This document shows positions 32,522 to 40,901 of a DNA stretch of 64,000 nt, one piece after another. Below the pieces are notes generated by a model. The model saw only the letters and a program-made list of their open reading frames with translations, made no database searches and had not been told where the DNA came from. Position 1 is the first letter of the stretch. Every line of letters begins with the position of its first letter. This DNA comes from Vibrio maritimus (lineage in GTDB: Bacteria > Pseudomonadota > Gammaproteobacteria > Enterobacterales > Vibrionaceae). Position numbers and translations under genes: made by a program. The DNA lies in the NCBI RefSeq assembly GCF_021441885.1, contig NZ_CP090438.1, positions 2,108,001 to 2,172,000 on the forward strand, written 5' to 3'.

Positions 32522-35500
32522 TTAGATTTGCTTGAGTGTTAGGCTAGGTGCACCTGTAGAATGAGAATTGTCTTCCATCCATGCTTTTAGCCACTCTTTC
32601 CTACCCTCGCCATCTAACGACTTCCAGTAAGAATAAGCGCTTCTGTTCTCAATTTCGCTCTCGGTAGGCTCCTTGACCCAAGGATTACCAGTGTTCATGT
32701 CTTTGACTTTGTAAACCATCAGGCTCCCTTCAGGAGTTGGATACGTTCCATCGACCCTAGTTTGTGAAACTGACTCGATTCCAATTCTGATACTACTTTC
32801 ATGAGCCTTACCATAAGGGCGCAGCCCTTTGACTCTTTTCCCAGTAGGCGAAGTATAATTGAGCTCAAATTTCATCAGATAGATGTACTTCTTGTCTTGA
32901 TTCTTTAGCTTTGACTCATAAAGCGCATTATTATCGTTGATGTGCTGTATCACTCTAGTTCCGAAGTCTTGTAGATGTCCTTCTTTTAGATCATCAACAC
33001 AAAGATCGAAGGTATGTCTCTGTTCAATACCGTAGTCCCCTTGTTCGAGATGGATTTGCTCTCCGGTTCGAATGGTACCGTAGTTCTCCATAGTAGTATG
33101 GACCACTGGGCCTGACTCAGAGATTTGCATTGTCATTTGGCATTCATGATGAGCGAGCCCCATTGTTTCATAGGCATCTATCGCAGCATTATCGGATAGA
33201 AGTGCTACGTAAATAGCGGCATCTTGTTCCGTTGACCAATCGTAGTCGCCTACCAAACGAACTTGCTTGTTATCATCAAGTAGATACTTTTCACCACCCA
33301 ACTCTATTTGCGCTACTGAAATAATGTGTCCGTCAAGCAGGTTCGGTGTGCTCTCTTTCGATTCCGCTGAAGTACTGGTTACAAACTCCTCAATCATAAA
33401 GTCTTCAGCGGATAACTTAGCTTTATCGCTATGTCGACCATCGAATACAAACTGGCTGTATTCCATATCATCAACACCAAAATAAAGCAGTTTTTGCTTG
33501 AGCTTAATGGGTTGTTTGTGGGGGAGCTTAAACTCCATCAAAGCCAATGTAAGGTCAACGCCACCTAAGTTCATCATATATCGCATGTCTCGGTGATGTT
33601 GTTGTTCAACCCAAAGCTCGAAGCTCGACTTTCCGCTCCAAATAGAGTCCCAACCTAAGCCAGCTTTGTCCCAAACTGAAGCAGCATAGAGAGGCTTCAA
33701 ACCTCGAATCTCATAGTTTCCGAACCAATAGGTCGGGTCAAACTCAATTGCTAGCAACTCCAAATCGTTAACCGTAGAAATGCCCATAGCTTCGCGCTTT
33801 GAAGCTCCCATCTCATTGAACGCTTGCTCGTAGTACTCTCTAATTTTGTTGTCAGGATCAGTAAAATCATCAACCGACTTTTTCAAGAACAAAACATCGA
33901 ATTCCGGACCATGAGCATCAAACAAACCCACTTCAGCGCGATACTTAAGCGTTTGAATAAAGGCAGATTTGTGAGTTGAAAAGTTAGGGTCAACAATTAC
34001 CTGAACACGCACAGGCGTGATCGGAGAAACGCGAACCAAAGAGTTGTCTTTATTCTCTACTAACCAATCATGGTAGCTCTGCCAACTTCCCTTTTCAGCG
34101 TTAAACAACACAACACGGCTGAACCCAATATCCTCTTCGTCAAGGTCGACTTTGTTGAGATCAAAATTACTGGCAAATCGAACTAGTTGATCGGTTGTCT
34201 CATCATTGAGGTAAAGCTTCGTTTGCACCGGGAATCCGCTGTTGAAAGCGACATTAACTCGCTGAAGATTGAACGAATCTAAACTTCCAATCCCCCAATA
34301 ACTGATATGTCGATTTTGCTCAATTCGATTGATCCATGACTGAGCCAGCGTATTTGCCGAGTATGACGGCACTTCCCAATCATCTGACATGACGTAATTT
34401 GCTATGAAATCATCGACCTTGTATTTCTGCACCATTCCATGATCTATGGTTCCTTTGGCAGACAGGATCGCAAGCAATTCAGTAAGGGAGTTAATCGCAT
34501 AAGCTCGTAAGATAAATCTTTTTAAAAGCTCTTCTTGCGTTACTTTGGATTCGAGATGCGCTCTAACTTCATCTGCCCGCAAGAACTGCCTTTCAATCTT
34601 GTGCTCCTCGCGGTTGTAGGCATTCGCCAACGATTTGTTTAGTCGGCTGAGAACACTAAGGTCATGTTTGTTTTTTAATCGGCTTGCAAATTCATCAAAC
34701 ACTTGTTGCCCGTGTAGGTCATCGACAAATTCCGCTCCGTTGGTAAGCAGCGATCCTGCTTCCTTCCCAATAAAATACATCGCAGCGTAAGGCGCAGCTG
34801 GAGTCAACAATGCTAAGCCGCACATTACATCAATGCTGGACATGATCAGTTCATCACGTTGGTCTTTCTCAGCCACAGCTAGCGCTTGCCACAACTGGTG
34901 AAGACTCTCCATCTTCATTAGACCTGAGCGACTGATCGGAAGAGTGATCTGGTAGTCGGGAATAATCAAACGAATATCGACGCGGCGATCTATTGCTAGC
35001 TCTGAACTGTCTGTTTTATCGCTGGTATCGCGATAGTTCTCTTCGCTTCCGCGTCGCAGTTTCGTTTTGCCATAAGCGTGCTCTATAACGCGCGACTGAA
35101 GTTCTGAATCGCCTTTAGTGATCGCGTCACTCACTTTACTCGCACGATTTCTCGATACAGTCATATTCTGAGCAGCAGTACCTATAACGCCAGCAAAACC
35201 CTCTACGATAAGCTGGTAGTCCGGGTTTTCTTTTAGAAGGCAGTTCAACTTATCGCAAATGTTTGAGAAGTCCGCGCAAAGAACTCGCATTTGATTACTC
35301 TCGGTCGCGGAGTTGAACTGAAAATAAAGGCTCACAGCAACACCACGTTCGTCTACTACAACATTTGCGTCATCGCCCAATATCTCTTGTACATTTTCTG
35401 CTTTCTGTTTCCATAGATCTTCAGAATCTTGTTGCTGAACTAAACTCACTTGCTCGAGGTAGGAGGCTGCCATGTTCTTGAGCTCTGTGATTGCGCCTTC

Positions 35501-37198
35501 CGTGCTATCCATCGCCTCTCTGTAGCCTTTGTAGGCTTTATAACCTTCATAAGCATCTGTCGCGGTACCAATAATGCCTAGTCTTTTCTCAAGCGAGCCT
35601 CTAAACCATGAACTAGAGAGTCGCCCCACTCCCCGAACGACTTTCTTGTTCGAAGCGACTTCGTCACCAAAGTGATAGATACGTTTAAAGTACTTAGTAT
35701 CCATCACTTTATCGGTAAAGATGAGTCGCGCAGAGTCTTTAAGAGTAATGCCCTTCTGCACCAAAGCAGTCGCATCCCGATACTGTTTGAGCGCTTCTTT
35801 AGAGGCTGACAGCGCTGCTGCCATGGCGGTGCCTGTCATAACAAAATCAGGCAGTTGTTGCTTATCTGCACTTTCCCAAAGGGCTAAACTTATGGTCTTC
35901 GCAACTTCACTGGCCGAGTCGGGTACATGTGGTCCATTCAGTGAAACAAAGTCTCCCATGATTGACTCTGCTGTTTTCATTAGCGTTCCAGATAGCGAGA
36001 TCGCCCCCATTCCGGGTTTGGTTCCATTCTGCTCCACTAAACCTTTGGTAGCGTATTCAGCATAACTTGGAAGCTGTGTGGGGAACTGTTGGATTATGGT
36101 CTCTTCTAGCGAGACCATATCGCCGCATACACAAGCGATTTTCCCAAGACCGGGAGAGGGTTTAAAAACTAATTTTTCGCGGAGTTCGTATTGGTAGAGA
36201 TTTTGGGGAATAGTATCTCCCTCTCTAACCGCCTTAATTACCTTAACATTGGCATGCTTAATACTCTTTGGAAGCTCAACTTCCGACTTTTGATGATATT
36301 TTAAGTACTCATCCTCCCAAAATTCTACACGAATAAGATAAAAACCATCATTGCAGGTCAATGGATCTAGAGAAAACAATGCACATGGAAGTGTGTCATT
36401 TTCGCCGTTTTGAGTTTGGTTTGAAGTTGGCTGGGAAACAATAGCTTTACCAATTAAACTAGCATTGCTTTGTCGTCCTGACTTGGCTTTAAAACTCAAA
36501 CCATCTCTAATCAATGAAACTTCTGCTCCAAAGTATAAAGGATCACTGAAGACCACAGCGCAGGCTTGCGTATATGGCAATAGAAAACCCTTTATAGGGA
36601 CATCCGGATACTTTAGCTTTTCTGCTCTCCAACTATTGTAAGCTATCTCGTCTTCAGTTAACTCTTTCCCTTCAATATTTTCATATTCTGGTGCCAATTG
36701 AAAAGGCAGGATTTTCGTAACAGTGAAGCTTGTCCCGACAAAGCGCTCATCAACATGTTTGGTAAAGCTCATCAGTTTATTCGCTAGAGTTTGATCGCCT
36801 TCGACTTGTTCGTATTGAAGGTCTCCATAGAATTGACTCAGTACATTTAGAGGAGGGAAACTAAGTTGGTATCTTTCTCCATGGTGCAGCTTTTCAAGTC
36901 GAGAACCAATGTTCAACAGACAACAATCTCCATCATTGCTTTCTGTTACCGAACTTTTTCCTCCAATCTGCTTTAACAAGCCATGATTATCAGACCCCCA
37001 AAGTTTTGCCTCACCATCTGCATACACGTTGCAGAACACTGGGGTATATGGGATAGGAATTATACTTTCCGTTAAACGCTGCTCTAATGTTAGATCTGCC
37101 CTTTCATGCCAGTTATCATACCTGGTACCTGTGGCGGTTCTATGACCCTTGAAGTAAGTTCCGAGCAAATAATATTCATTGTCAACATTATAAGTCAT
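32522..37198 (-). CDS. Large T6SS-associated protein with an internal OmpA-like domain (candidate effector or cargo)
   Basis: From the ATG at 37198 (GAGGAG 7 bases upstream, 11-base overlap with the lipoprotein gene) the protein is 1558 residues. No N-terminal signal is seen. Residues about 620-745 carry an OmpA/MotB peptidoglycan-binding-like domain (FQFNSATES, NMTVSRNRASKVSDA, then LAIDRRVDIRL). A hydrophobic helical stretch follows near 785-810, and there is a small-residue-rich stretch (AMAAALSAS) before it. The remaining 700 residues show no domain I know. Size, lack of a signal peptide, PG-binding-like domain and T6SS linkage suggest a secreted cargo, but toxicity is not shown by any motif. 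It is the last gene of a three-gene unit. Confidence 0.7.
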   Translation of the reverse strand: MTYNVDNEYYLLGTYFKGHRTATGTRYDNWHERADLTLEQRLTESIIPIPYTPVFCNVYADGEAKLWGSDNHGLLKQIGGKSSVTESNDGDCCLLNIGSRLEKLHHGERYQLSFPPLNVLSQFYGDLQYEQVEGDQTLANKLMSFTKHVDERFVGTSFTVTKILPFQLAPEYENIEGKELTEDEIAYNSWRAEKLKYPDVPIKGFLLPYTQACAVVFSDPLYFGAEVSLIRDGLSFKAKSGRQSNASLIGKAIVSQPTSNQTQNGENDTLPCALFSLDPLTCNDGFYLIRVEFWEDEYLKYHQKSEVELPKSIKHANVKVIKAVREGDTIPQNLYQYELREKLVFKPSPGLGKIACVCGDMVSLEETIIQQFPTQLPSYAEYATKGLVEQNGTKPGMGAISLSGTLMKTAESIMGDFVSLNGPHVPDSASEVAKTISLALWESADKQQLPDFVMTGTAMAAALSASKEALKQYRDATALVQKGITLKDSARLIFTDKVMDTKYFKRIYHFGDEVASNKKVVRGVGRLSSSWFRGSLEKRLGIIGTATDAYEGYKAYKGYREAMDSTEGAITELKNMAASYLEQVSLVQQQDSEDLWKQKAENVQEILGDDANVVVDERGVAVSLYFQFNSATESNQMRVLCADFSNICDKLNCLLKENPDYQLIVEGFAGVIGTAAQNMTVSRNRASKVSDAITKGDSELQSRVIEHAYGKTKLRRGSEENYRDTSDKTDSSELAIDRRVDIRLIIPDYQITLPISRSGLMKMESLHQLWQALAVAEKDQRDELIMSSIDVMCGLALLTPAAPYAAMYFIGKEAGSLLTNGAEFVDDLHGQQVFDEFASRLKNKHDLSVLSRLNKSLANAYNREEHKIERQFLRADEVRAHLESKVTQEELLKRFILRAYAINSLTELLAILSAKGTIDHGMVQKYKVDDFIANYVMSDDWEVPSYSANTLAQSWINRIEQNRHISYWGIGSLDSFNLQRVNVAFNSGFPVQTKLYLNDETTDQLVRFASNFDLNKVDLDEEDIGFSRVVLFNAEKGSWQSYHDWLVENKDNSLVRVSPITPVRVQVIVDPNFSTHKSAFIQTLKYRAEVGLFDAHGPEFDVLFLKKSVDDFTDPDNKIREYYEQAFNEMGASKREAMGISTVNDLELLAIEFDPTYWFGNYEIRGLKPLYAASVWDKAGLGWDSIWSGKSSFELWVEQQHHRDMRYMMNLGGVDLTLALMEFKLPHKQPIKLKQKLLYFGVDDMEYSQFVFDGRHSDKAKLSAEDFMIEEFVTSTSAESKESTPNLLDGHIISVAQIELGGEKYLLDDNKQVRLVGDYDWSTEQDAAIYVALLSDNAAIDAYETMGLAHHECQMTMQISESGPVVHTTMENYGTIRTGEQIHLEQGDYGIEQRHTFDLCVDDLKEGHLQDFGTRVIQHINDNNALYESKLKNQDKKYIYLMKFELNYTSPTGKRVKGLRPYGKAHESSIRIGIESVSQTRVDGTYPTPEGSLMVYKVKDMNTGNPWVKEPTESEIENRSAYSYWKSLDGEGRKEWLKAWMEDNSHSTGAPSLTLKQI

Positions 37199-38261
37199 TT
37201 TCAGACTCCTCAAACCACCTACCATTGTTGGCATACACATTGTAAAGAGTGGCTGGTGTTATCGTCCGGTTTCCTGCAAGCGGCCTCCATTGCCAAACTG
37301 TTTTTTTATCGTGATTTCTAACTTTCATTACGTTCACATGCTGCAAACCTAGACCATAGACTGCGTCTAAACCCACAAGATATGGCATAGGATAAGGGCT
37401 ATTCTCTATACGATTTTCAGCGATATCTACAAAAAACAGATTTCCATAAATATTATTTCCCCAAGCGAATTTGCCTTCTGGACTTAATGATAGTTTTTCG
37501 CCACGGGCTCTATCTATTGGTAACCCATCCCCCCAAAGTACCGACTGAATTTCAACACCTGTACTCTCGTCATATACTGAAGATGCAAACTCGGACACCA
37601 CGTACCGCTTTCCATTTCTAATGACTCCAGTATCTGAAATGTAGACATCTACTTTTTCGGACTTATTTGTCTTAACATTCCACTTGTAAGTGACCAATCC
37701 TTCTCTATCTCTAGTTTTGTAATACAGGTAACTGCTATCCTCTCCCCACAAGAAACCGTATCCACCAGTCGATTCGAGGTCATAAGTCTTGCCTGTTTTT
37801 AGGTCATAAACTGCTTTACCAGTTCCACTATAGCCATAGGCAAGGTAGCGCATGTTAGGAGAGCGAACCATTTTTCCAGTGCCAGTCGCGAACTTAATTG
37901 GAAACTCATCTGTTACCAACCTTAAGTCTGTGCCATCGGTCTTCATACTCCATATCTTGTCGCTACCCTCGTAGTCGTTATACATAGGATCGTTTTCATC
38001 TCCCATGTTAGCCCAGTAAAACTGGATGCGGGGTAAGTCATATGAACTAGCATCGCTTAAATCTTCACGAGGCCATTCTTTAGCTCTCGAAATGAAGTAC
38101 TTTGGAAACATCTTATTCTGATATTCAAACGTACCGGTATTTTCCCCCACTTCGCTTGGTGCCATAACGTAATAGTTATTTTCCCCTATATAAGTACGTC
38201 CATCATCACTACAAGCGGAGATGAAGAGGCATGTCATTAATATAATAAGAATGTGTTTCAT
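37188..38261 (-). CDS. Lipoprotein with beta-propeller-like repeats (candidate immunity or accessory protein)
   Basis: The 357-residue protein starts with a lipoprotein signal (MKHILIILMTCLFISAC, modified Cys17, then SDD). The mature part holds strand-rich repeats like TolB blades, for example DKIWSMKTDGTDLRLVTDE and YLAYGYSGTGKAVYDLKTG. It should sit in the periplasmic face of the envelope. It starts 3 bases after the MIX-like gene stop, with AGG 7 bases before its ATG, and overlaps the next gene by 11 bases, so all three are co-translated. A periplasmic lipoprotein between two candidate secreted proteins could be an immunity protein; this is inference. Confidence 0.7.
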   Translation of the reverse strand: MKHILIILMTCLFISACSDDGRTYIGENNYYVMAPSEVGENTGTFEYQNKMFPKYFISRAKEWPREDLSDASSYDLPRIQFYWANMGDENDPMYNDYEGSDKIWSMKTDGTDLRLVTDEFPIKFATGTGKMVRSPNMRYLAYGYSGTGKAVYDLKTGKTYDLESTGGYGFLWGEDSSYLYYKTRDREGLVTYKWNVKTNKSEKVDVYISDTGVIRNGKRYVVSEFASSVYDESTGVEIQSVLWGDGLPIDRARGEKLSLSPEGKFAWGNNIYGNLFFVDIAENRIENSPYPMPYLVGLDAVYGLGLQHVNVMKVRNHDKKTVWQWRPLAGNRTITPATLYNVYANNGRWFEESENDL

Positions 38262-38264
38262 GAT

Positions 38265-39977
38265 TTAACCTAGCAATTCTGACAAAGCAATAGTGTTATC
38301 TATAGTAATTGTGTGTTGTAGACCTTTCCCTGGATCGGCATGCGCTCCGCGGACTAAGTCAACATGCTCCACTTCAGGAGGTGGAAGATCAAAACAAAGA
38401 GTGCGGTAACCCTCTTCGTCTAAAGGAAATGAACGAAAATACGCCCGGCTTGACCAGTCGTGTTCTTCATTTCGGATTTCGAAATAATCATCGCTGTGAT
38501 CAACACTGGGCTCGTGCAGATATCTAACTTTTGGTACTGCAAAAGCCGAAAGCGCAACAGCGGCGATATTACTGTCTTGCTGATTGAGTATGACTGAGGA
38601 CTTGCGATCCATAACGACGCTCTTCGGAACTGATCGAATGGGTGATACAGCCTGTTCAAAGCTCTGAGCTTGGCTGTAGCTAGAGAGTTCTGATAGAGAT
38701 ATTGAGCCGTTTTTATGGCTTGTTTCTAGCTGCTCGATCTGAGTTAGTGTGAGTTGTTCCGGGCTATAGTGTAGATAGAGTTCCGACTGCACATCTGATT
38801 TGATCTTATATGGAACCCAGATATGCGGCATTGGCTTACCTTCCGCATGCCGAACCTCACTATCAAAAGCGGTTTTCGGACTTAGCTGAGTCGTCAATGT
38901 CAAAGGATCATGTGTGATGTCGGGAAACTCGATATCGACTTCTTCTGCCGTCAACCCGAATACACGTGCGGTTTCGTCCAAAGCCAGCTTACCCGTAAAG
39001 ACGGTTTTTCCTTCTTGTACAACATGAAAAGTCTCACCGCCAATGTAACAGCGCGTAATGAGTGTTGAGCCATCGATGTTCACGTGCCTTGTAACGAGTG
39101 ACGCTTTTTCATCTCGCCTGCGGTAGTAGCTTAAGTCGATATCAGCGAAATAACCATTCGGTTGGATCTCGACCTCTCGCCAAACTTTGTTATCCCAAAT
39201 AACATAAAGATACCCAAACTCCTTCAAGGTGAATTCCTCGCCGCTTCTGACAACGGGAAGTATCGGGATGAGTACATTATCCCACTCTTCTTTAGATAGT
39301 GATTTTTCAACCGACAAGACATCGTCTGCTAATTTGAGTTTTATTGGGTTTGGTTGACTATGACATGGGATACAAATGTGCAAACTTCTGCCTTCAGACG
39401 AAAGAGCATCAAAAGTGGCTAAGCTTCGATGCACGTTTTCGTGATCCGCTTTGACCGAGGCCATCTTGCTAGTCTGACTATCACTCTCATCTAACATTAA
39501 GAACGCGGCATTTCGCGACCACTGCCCTGCAAACTCCACCACTATCTTGTTCTCAGGGTTAGGCTCGGTTGGTTGAAAGTGAAATTGTTTAGCTAAGGCC
39601 ACGTCATCAGTTACTGCCTTATAGCCGGCTTGACGCACAGAGCCACTCTGGCCATCTGAGAGCGTAGCGATTTTTGCTTGCAACTTAGGGAACGTCGCCA
39701 ACTGCGCATCAGTTAATGGCGTTTTACGAGTAAGTAGCGAAACGCCTACCCAATTTACACTGAGTAATTCTTTTCGAATTGCACTAATTAATGCTGTTGA
39801 TGACTTCTTTGCCGCTAGGGATATTTGACTAGCGAATTCTTTCGGTAATCGGTTAAGAATTTCATCTTTATTTCGGATACGTGAAAGCCTCCCTACACAC
39901 TCTTCCGGTGTAAGGACAAAATCAAGATCACTCGATTTTAATTTTGTGCCGACAACAAATTTGCAATCTGAATGCAT
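38265..39977 (-). CDS. MIX-like T6SS protein (candidate effector or effector carrier)
   Basis: The protein is 570 residues from the ATG at 39977 (GGAG 7 bases upstream; an upstream ATG at 40007 lacks a site). Residues about 240-285 resemble the MIX marker of T6SS effectors: VRSG, then GYLYVIW, then WREVEIQPNGYFADIDL and a YYRRRDE segment. In the usual hRxGhhYhh motif the RxG and the aromatic part are adjacent; here about ten residues separate them, so the call is tentative. The C-terminal 250 residues have no recognised toxin domain. It is first in the unit with the lipoprotein and the OmpA-domain protein, in the place occupied, from memory, by the VP1388 region in V. parahaemolyticus. Confidence 0.55.
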   Translation of the reverse strand: MHSDCKFVVGTKLKSSDLDFVLTPEECVGRLSRIRNKDEILNRLPKEFASQISLAAKKSSTALISAIRKELLSVNWVGVSLLTRKTPLTDAQLATFPKLQAKIATLSDGQSGSVRQAGYKAVTDDVALAKQFHFQPTEPNPENKIVVEFAGQWSRNAAFLMLDESDSQTSKMASVKADHENVHRSLATFDALSSEGRSLHICIPCHSQPNPIKLKLADDVLSVEKSLSKEEWDNVLIPILPVVRSGEEFTLKEFGYLYVIWDNKVWREVEIQPNGYFADIDLSYYRRRDEKASLVTRHVNIDGSTLITRCYIGGETFHVVQEGKTVFTGKLALDETARVFGLTAEEVDIEFPDITHDPLTLTTQLSPKTAFDSEVRHAEGKPMPHIWVPYKIKSDVQSELYLHYSPEQLTLTQIEQLETSHKNGSISLSELSSYSQAQSFEQAVSPIRSVPKSVVMDRKSSVILNQQDSNIAAVALSAFAVPKVRYLHEPSVDHSDDYFEIRNEEHDWSSRAYFRSFPLDEEGYRTLCFDLPPPEVEHVDLVRGAHADPGKGLQHTITIDNTIALSELLG

Positions 39978-40100
39978 TGGTATTCTCCACAACCAACAAC
40001 TGAACATGGATTGCGGTGATGTTTAAGCTGATAAGGCTTAGTATTACGATTTGGTCACACAATAGTACTAAGTTTATAGATGATATTCAATGAGTTATCT

Positions 40101-40169
40101 TTAACGCTCAATAAGCGTTAATACCCACCATTTTAGTGATTATATCTATGATATATGAGTAAAATGGTG
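40101..40169. repeat. Two inverted repeats upstream of the MIX-like operon
   Basis: TTAACGCT (40101-40108) and AGCGTTAA (40114-40121) form a perfect 8-bp palindrome with a 5-base centre. CACCATTTTA (40126-40135) and TAAAATGGTG (40160-40169) form a second, 10-bp arms with a 24-base loop. Both lie 124-192 bases before the MIX-like start, within a gene-free stretch, and could be operators or leader hairpins. Confidence 0.45.
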
Positions 40170-40367
40170 ATTATTCACGAATAAACTCTGTTATTTACCC
40201 TGATTCAAACATCACAGATGTGATCTTACTTCCAATTGAGGGCTTTCATTCTTAACGTTAATTATTTCATTTTTTAACTGCCCGAGTTTAGATTTTTCAT
40301 AACTCCCCCATTAATAGGCTCCCAAATTCTCCTACATGCTATTTTTCAAACTCAAAAAAGATAGGTT

Positions 40368-40388
40368 TTATTGATAATTATGAAGTTA
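40368..40388. promoter_or_regulatory. Possible LuxR/HapR/OpaR-type quorum-sensing box
   Basis: TTATTGATAA (40368-40377) matches one complete half of the Vibrio LuxR/HapR consensus (TTATTGATAA-N2-TTATCAATAA). The other half here is degenerate (ATGAAGTTAAT). In related vibrios the T6SS1 cluster is under OpaR/LuxR control. It is about 390 bases upstream of the MIX-like gene. Confidence 0.3.
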
Positions 40389-40427
40389 ATAAAAAAACTA
40401 TACTGGGTGTCTAGATATGCTTGGTCC

Positions 40428-40560
40428 AGGCAAAAAAAAGCGCAACCTGAGGGGCTGCGCAAAAAAGGTAGTAACGGGTTACAGAACGCGAGTACGATAT
40501 ACTCTTATTTGTCACTACCTACCACTTGATAAAAAATGAATAGAATGCAACGGTCCGACC
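40428..40560 (-). ncRNA. Candidate structured small RNA or leader RNA with terminator
   Basis: On the minus strand GGTAGTGAC (near 40502-40494) pairs with GTTACTACC (near 40476-40468). This closes a domain that contains the smaller hairpin GAGTATATCGTACTC. It is followed by a GC-rich terminator hairpin, GCGCAGCCCC...TTGCGC (40461-40440), and a run of eight T. No open frame is present. The unit lies between the giant gene's terminator and the MIX-like operon. The 5' end and promoter are not clear, so the boundaries are approximate. Alternatively it is a leader attenuator of the operon downstream. The rest of 40008-40901 holds no gene. Confidence 0.35.
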
Positions 40561-40821
40561 GACTGTTGACCGAGACGTAGCTTACAGATCACCCCACCCC
40601 ATTGCAACATGTTGAAAATTATCTAATTTTTGTCATTTAACTCATTATTTTCCTATTTACTCTGTTGATTCGACGATTAGATAAACAAAAGCGAAGAAAT
40701 CCCCTTTCAAAAGCTCTGTTTAGACCCATCAAGTACATGAAAAATAATTAAAATATTTACCTATTAATATACGAAAGCTAATGACTCGACGTGAACGACG
40801 TATCTCTGACTCACTTCTAAA

Positions 40822-40857
40822 CAAAAACGCCTCTATTTACTATTGCAAATAGAGGCG
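40822..40857 (-). terminator. Intrinsic terminator of the giant lipoprotein gene
   Basis: CGCCTCTATTT (40828-40838) and AAATAGAGGCG (40847-40857) pair over 11 bases with an 8-base loop. On the minus strand the stem is followed by TTTTTG. It lies 45 bases beyond the stop codon. Confidence 0.85.
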
Positions 40858-40901
40858 CTGTATCGTTTTGTGTCATTGGCTCAGAGAGCGAAAACCTATA
40901 G

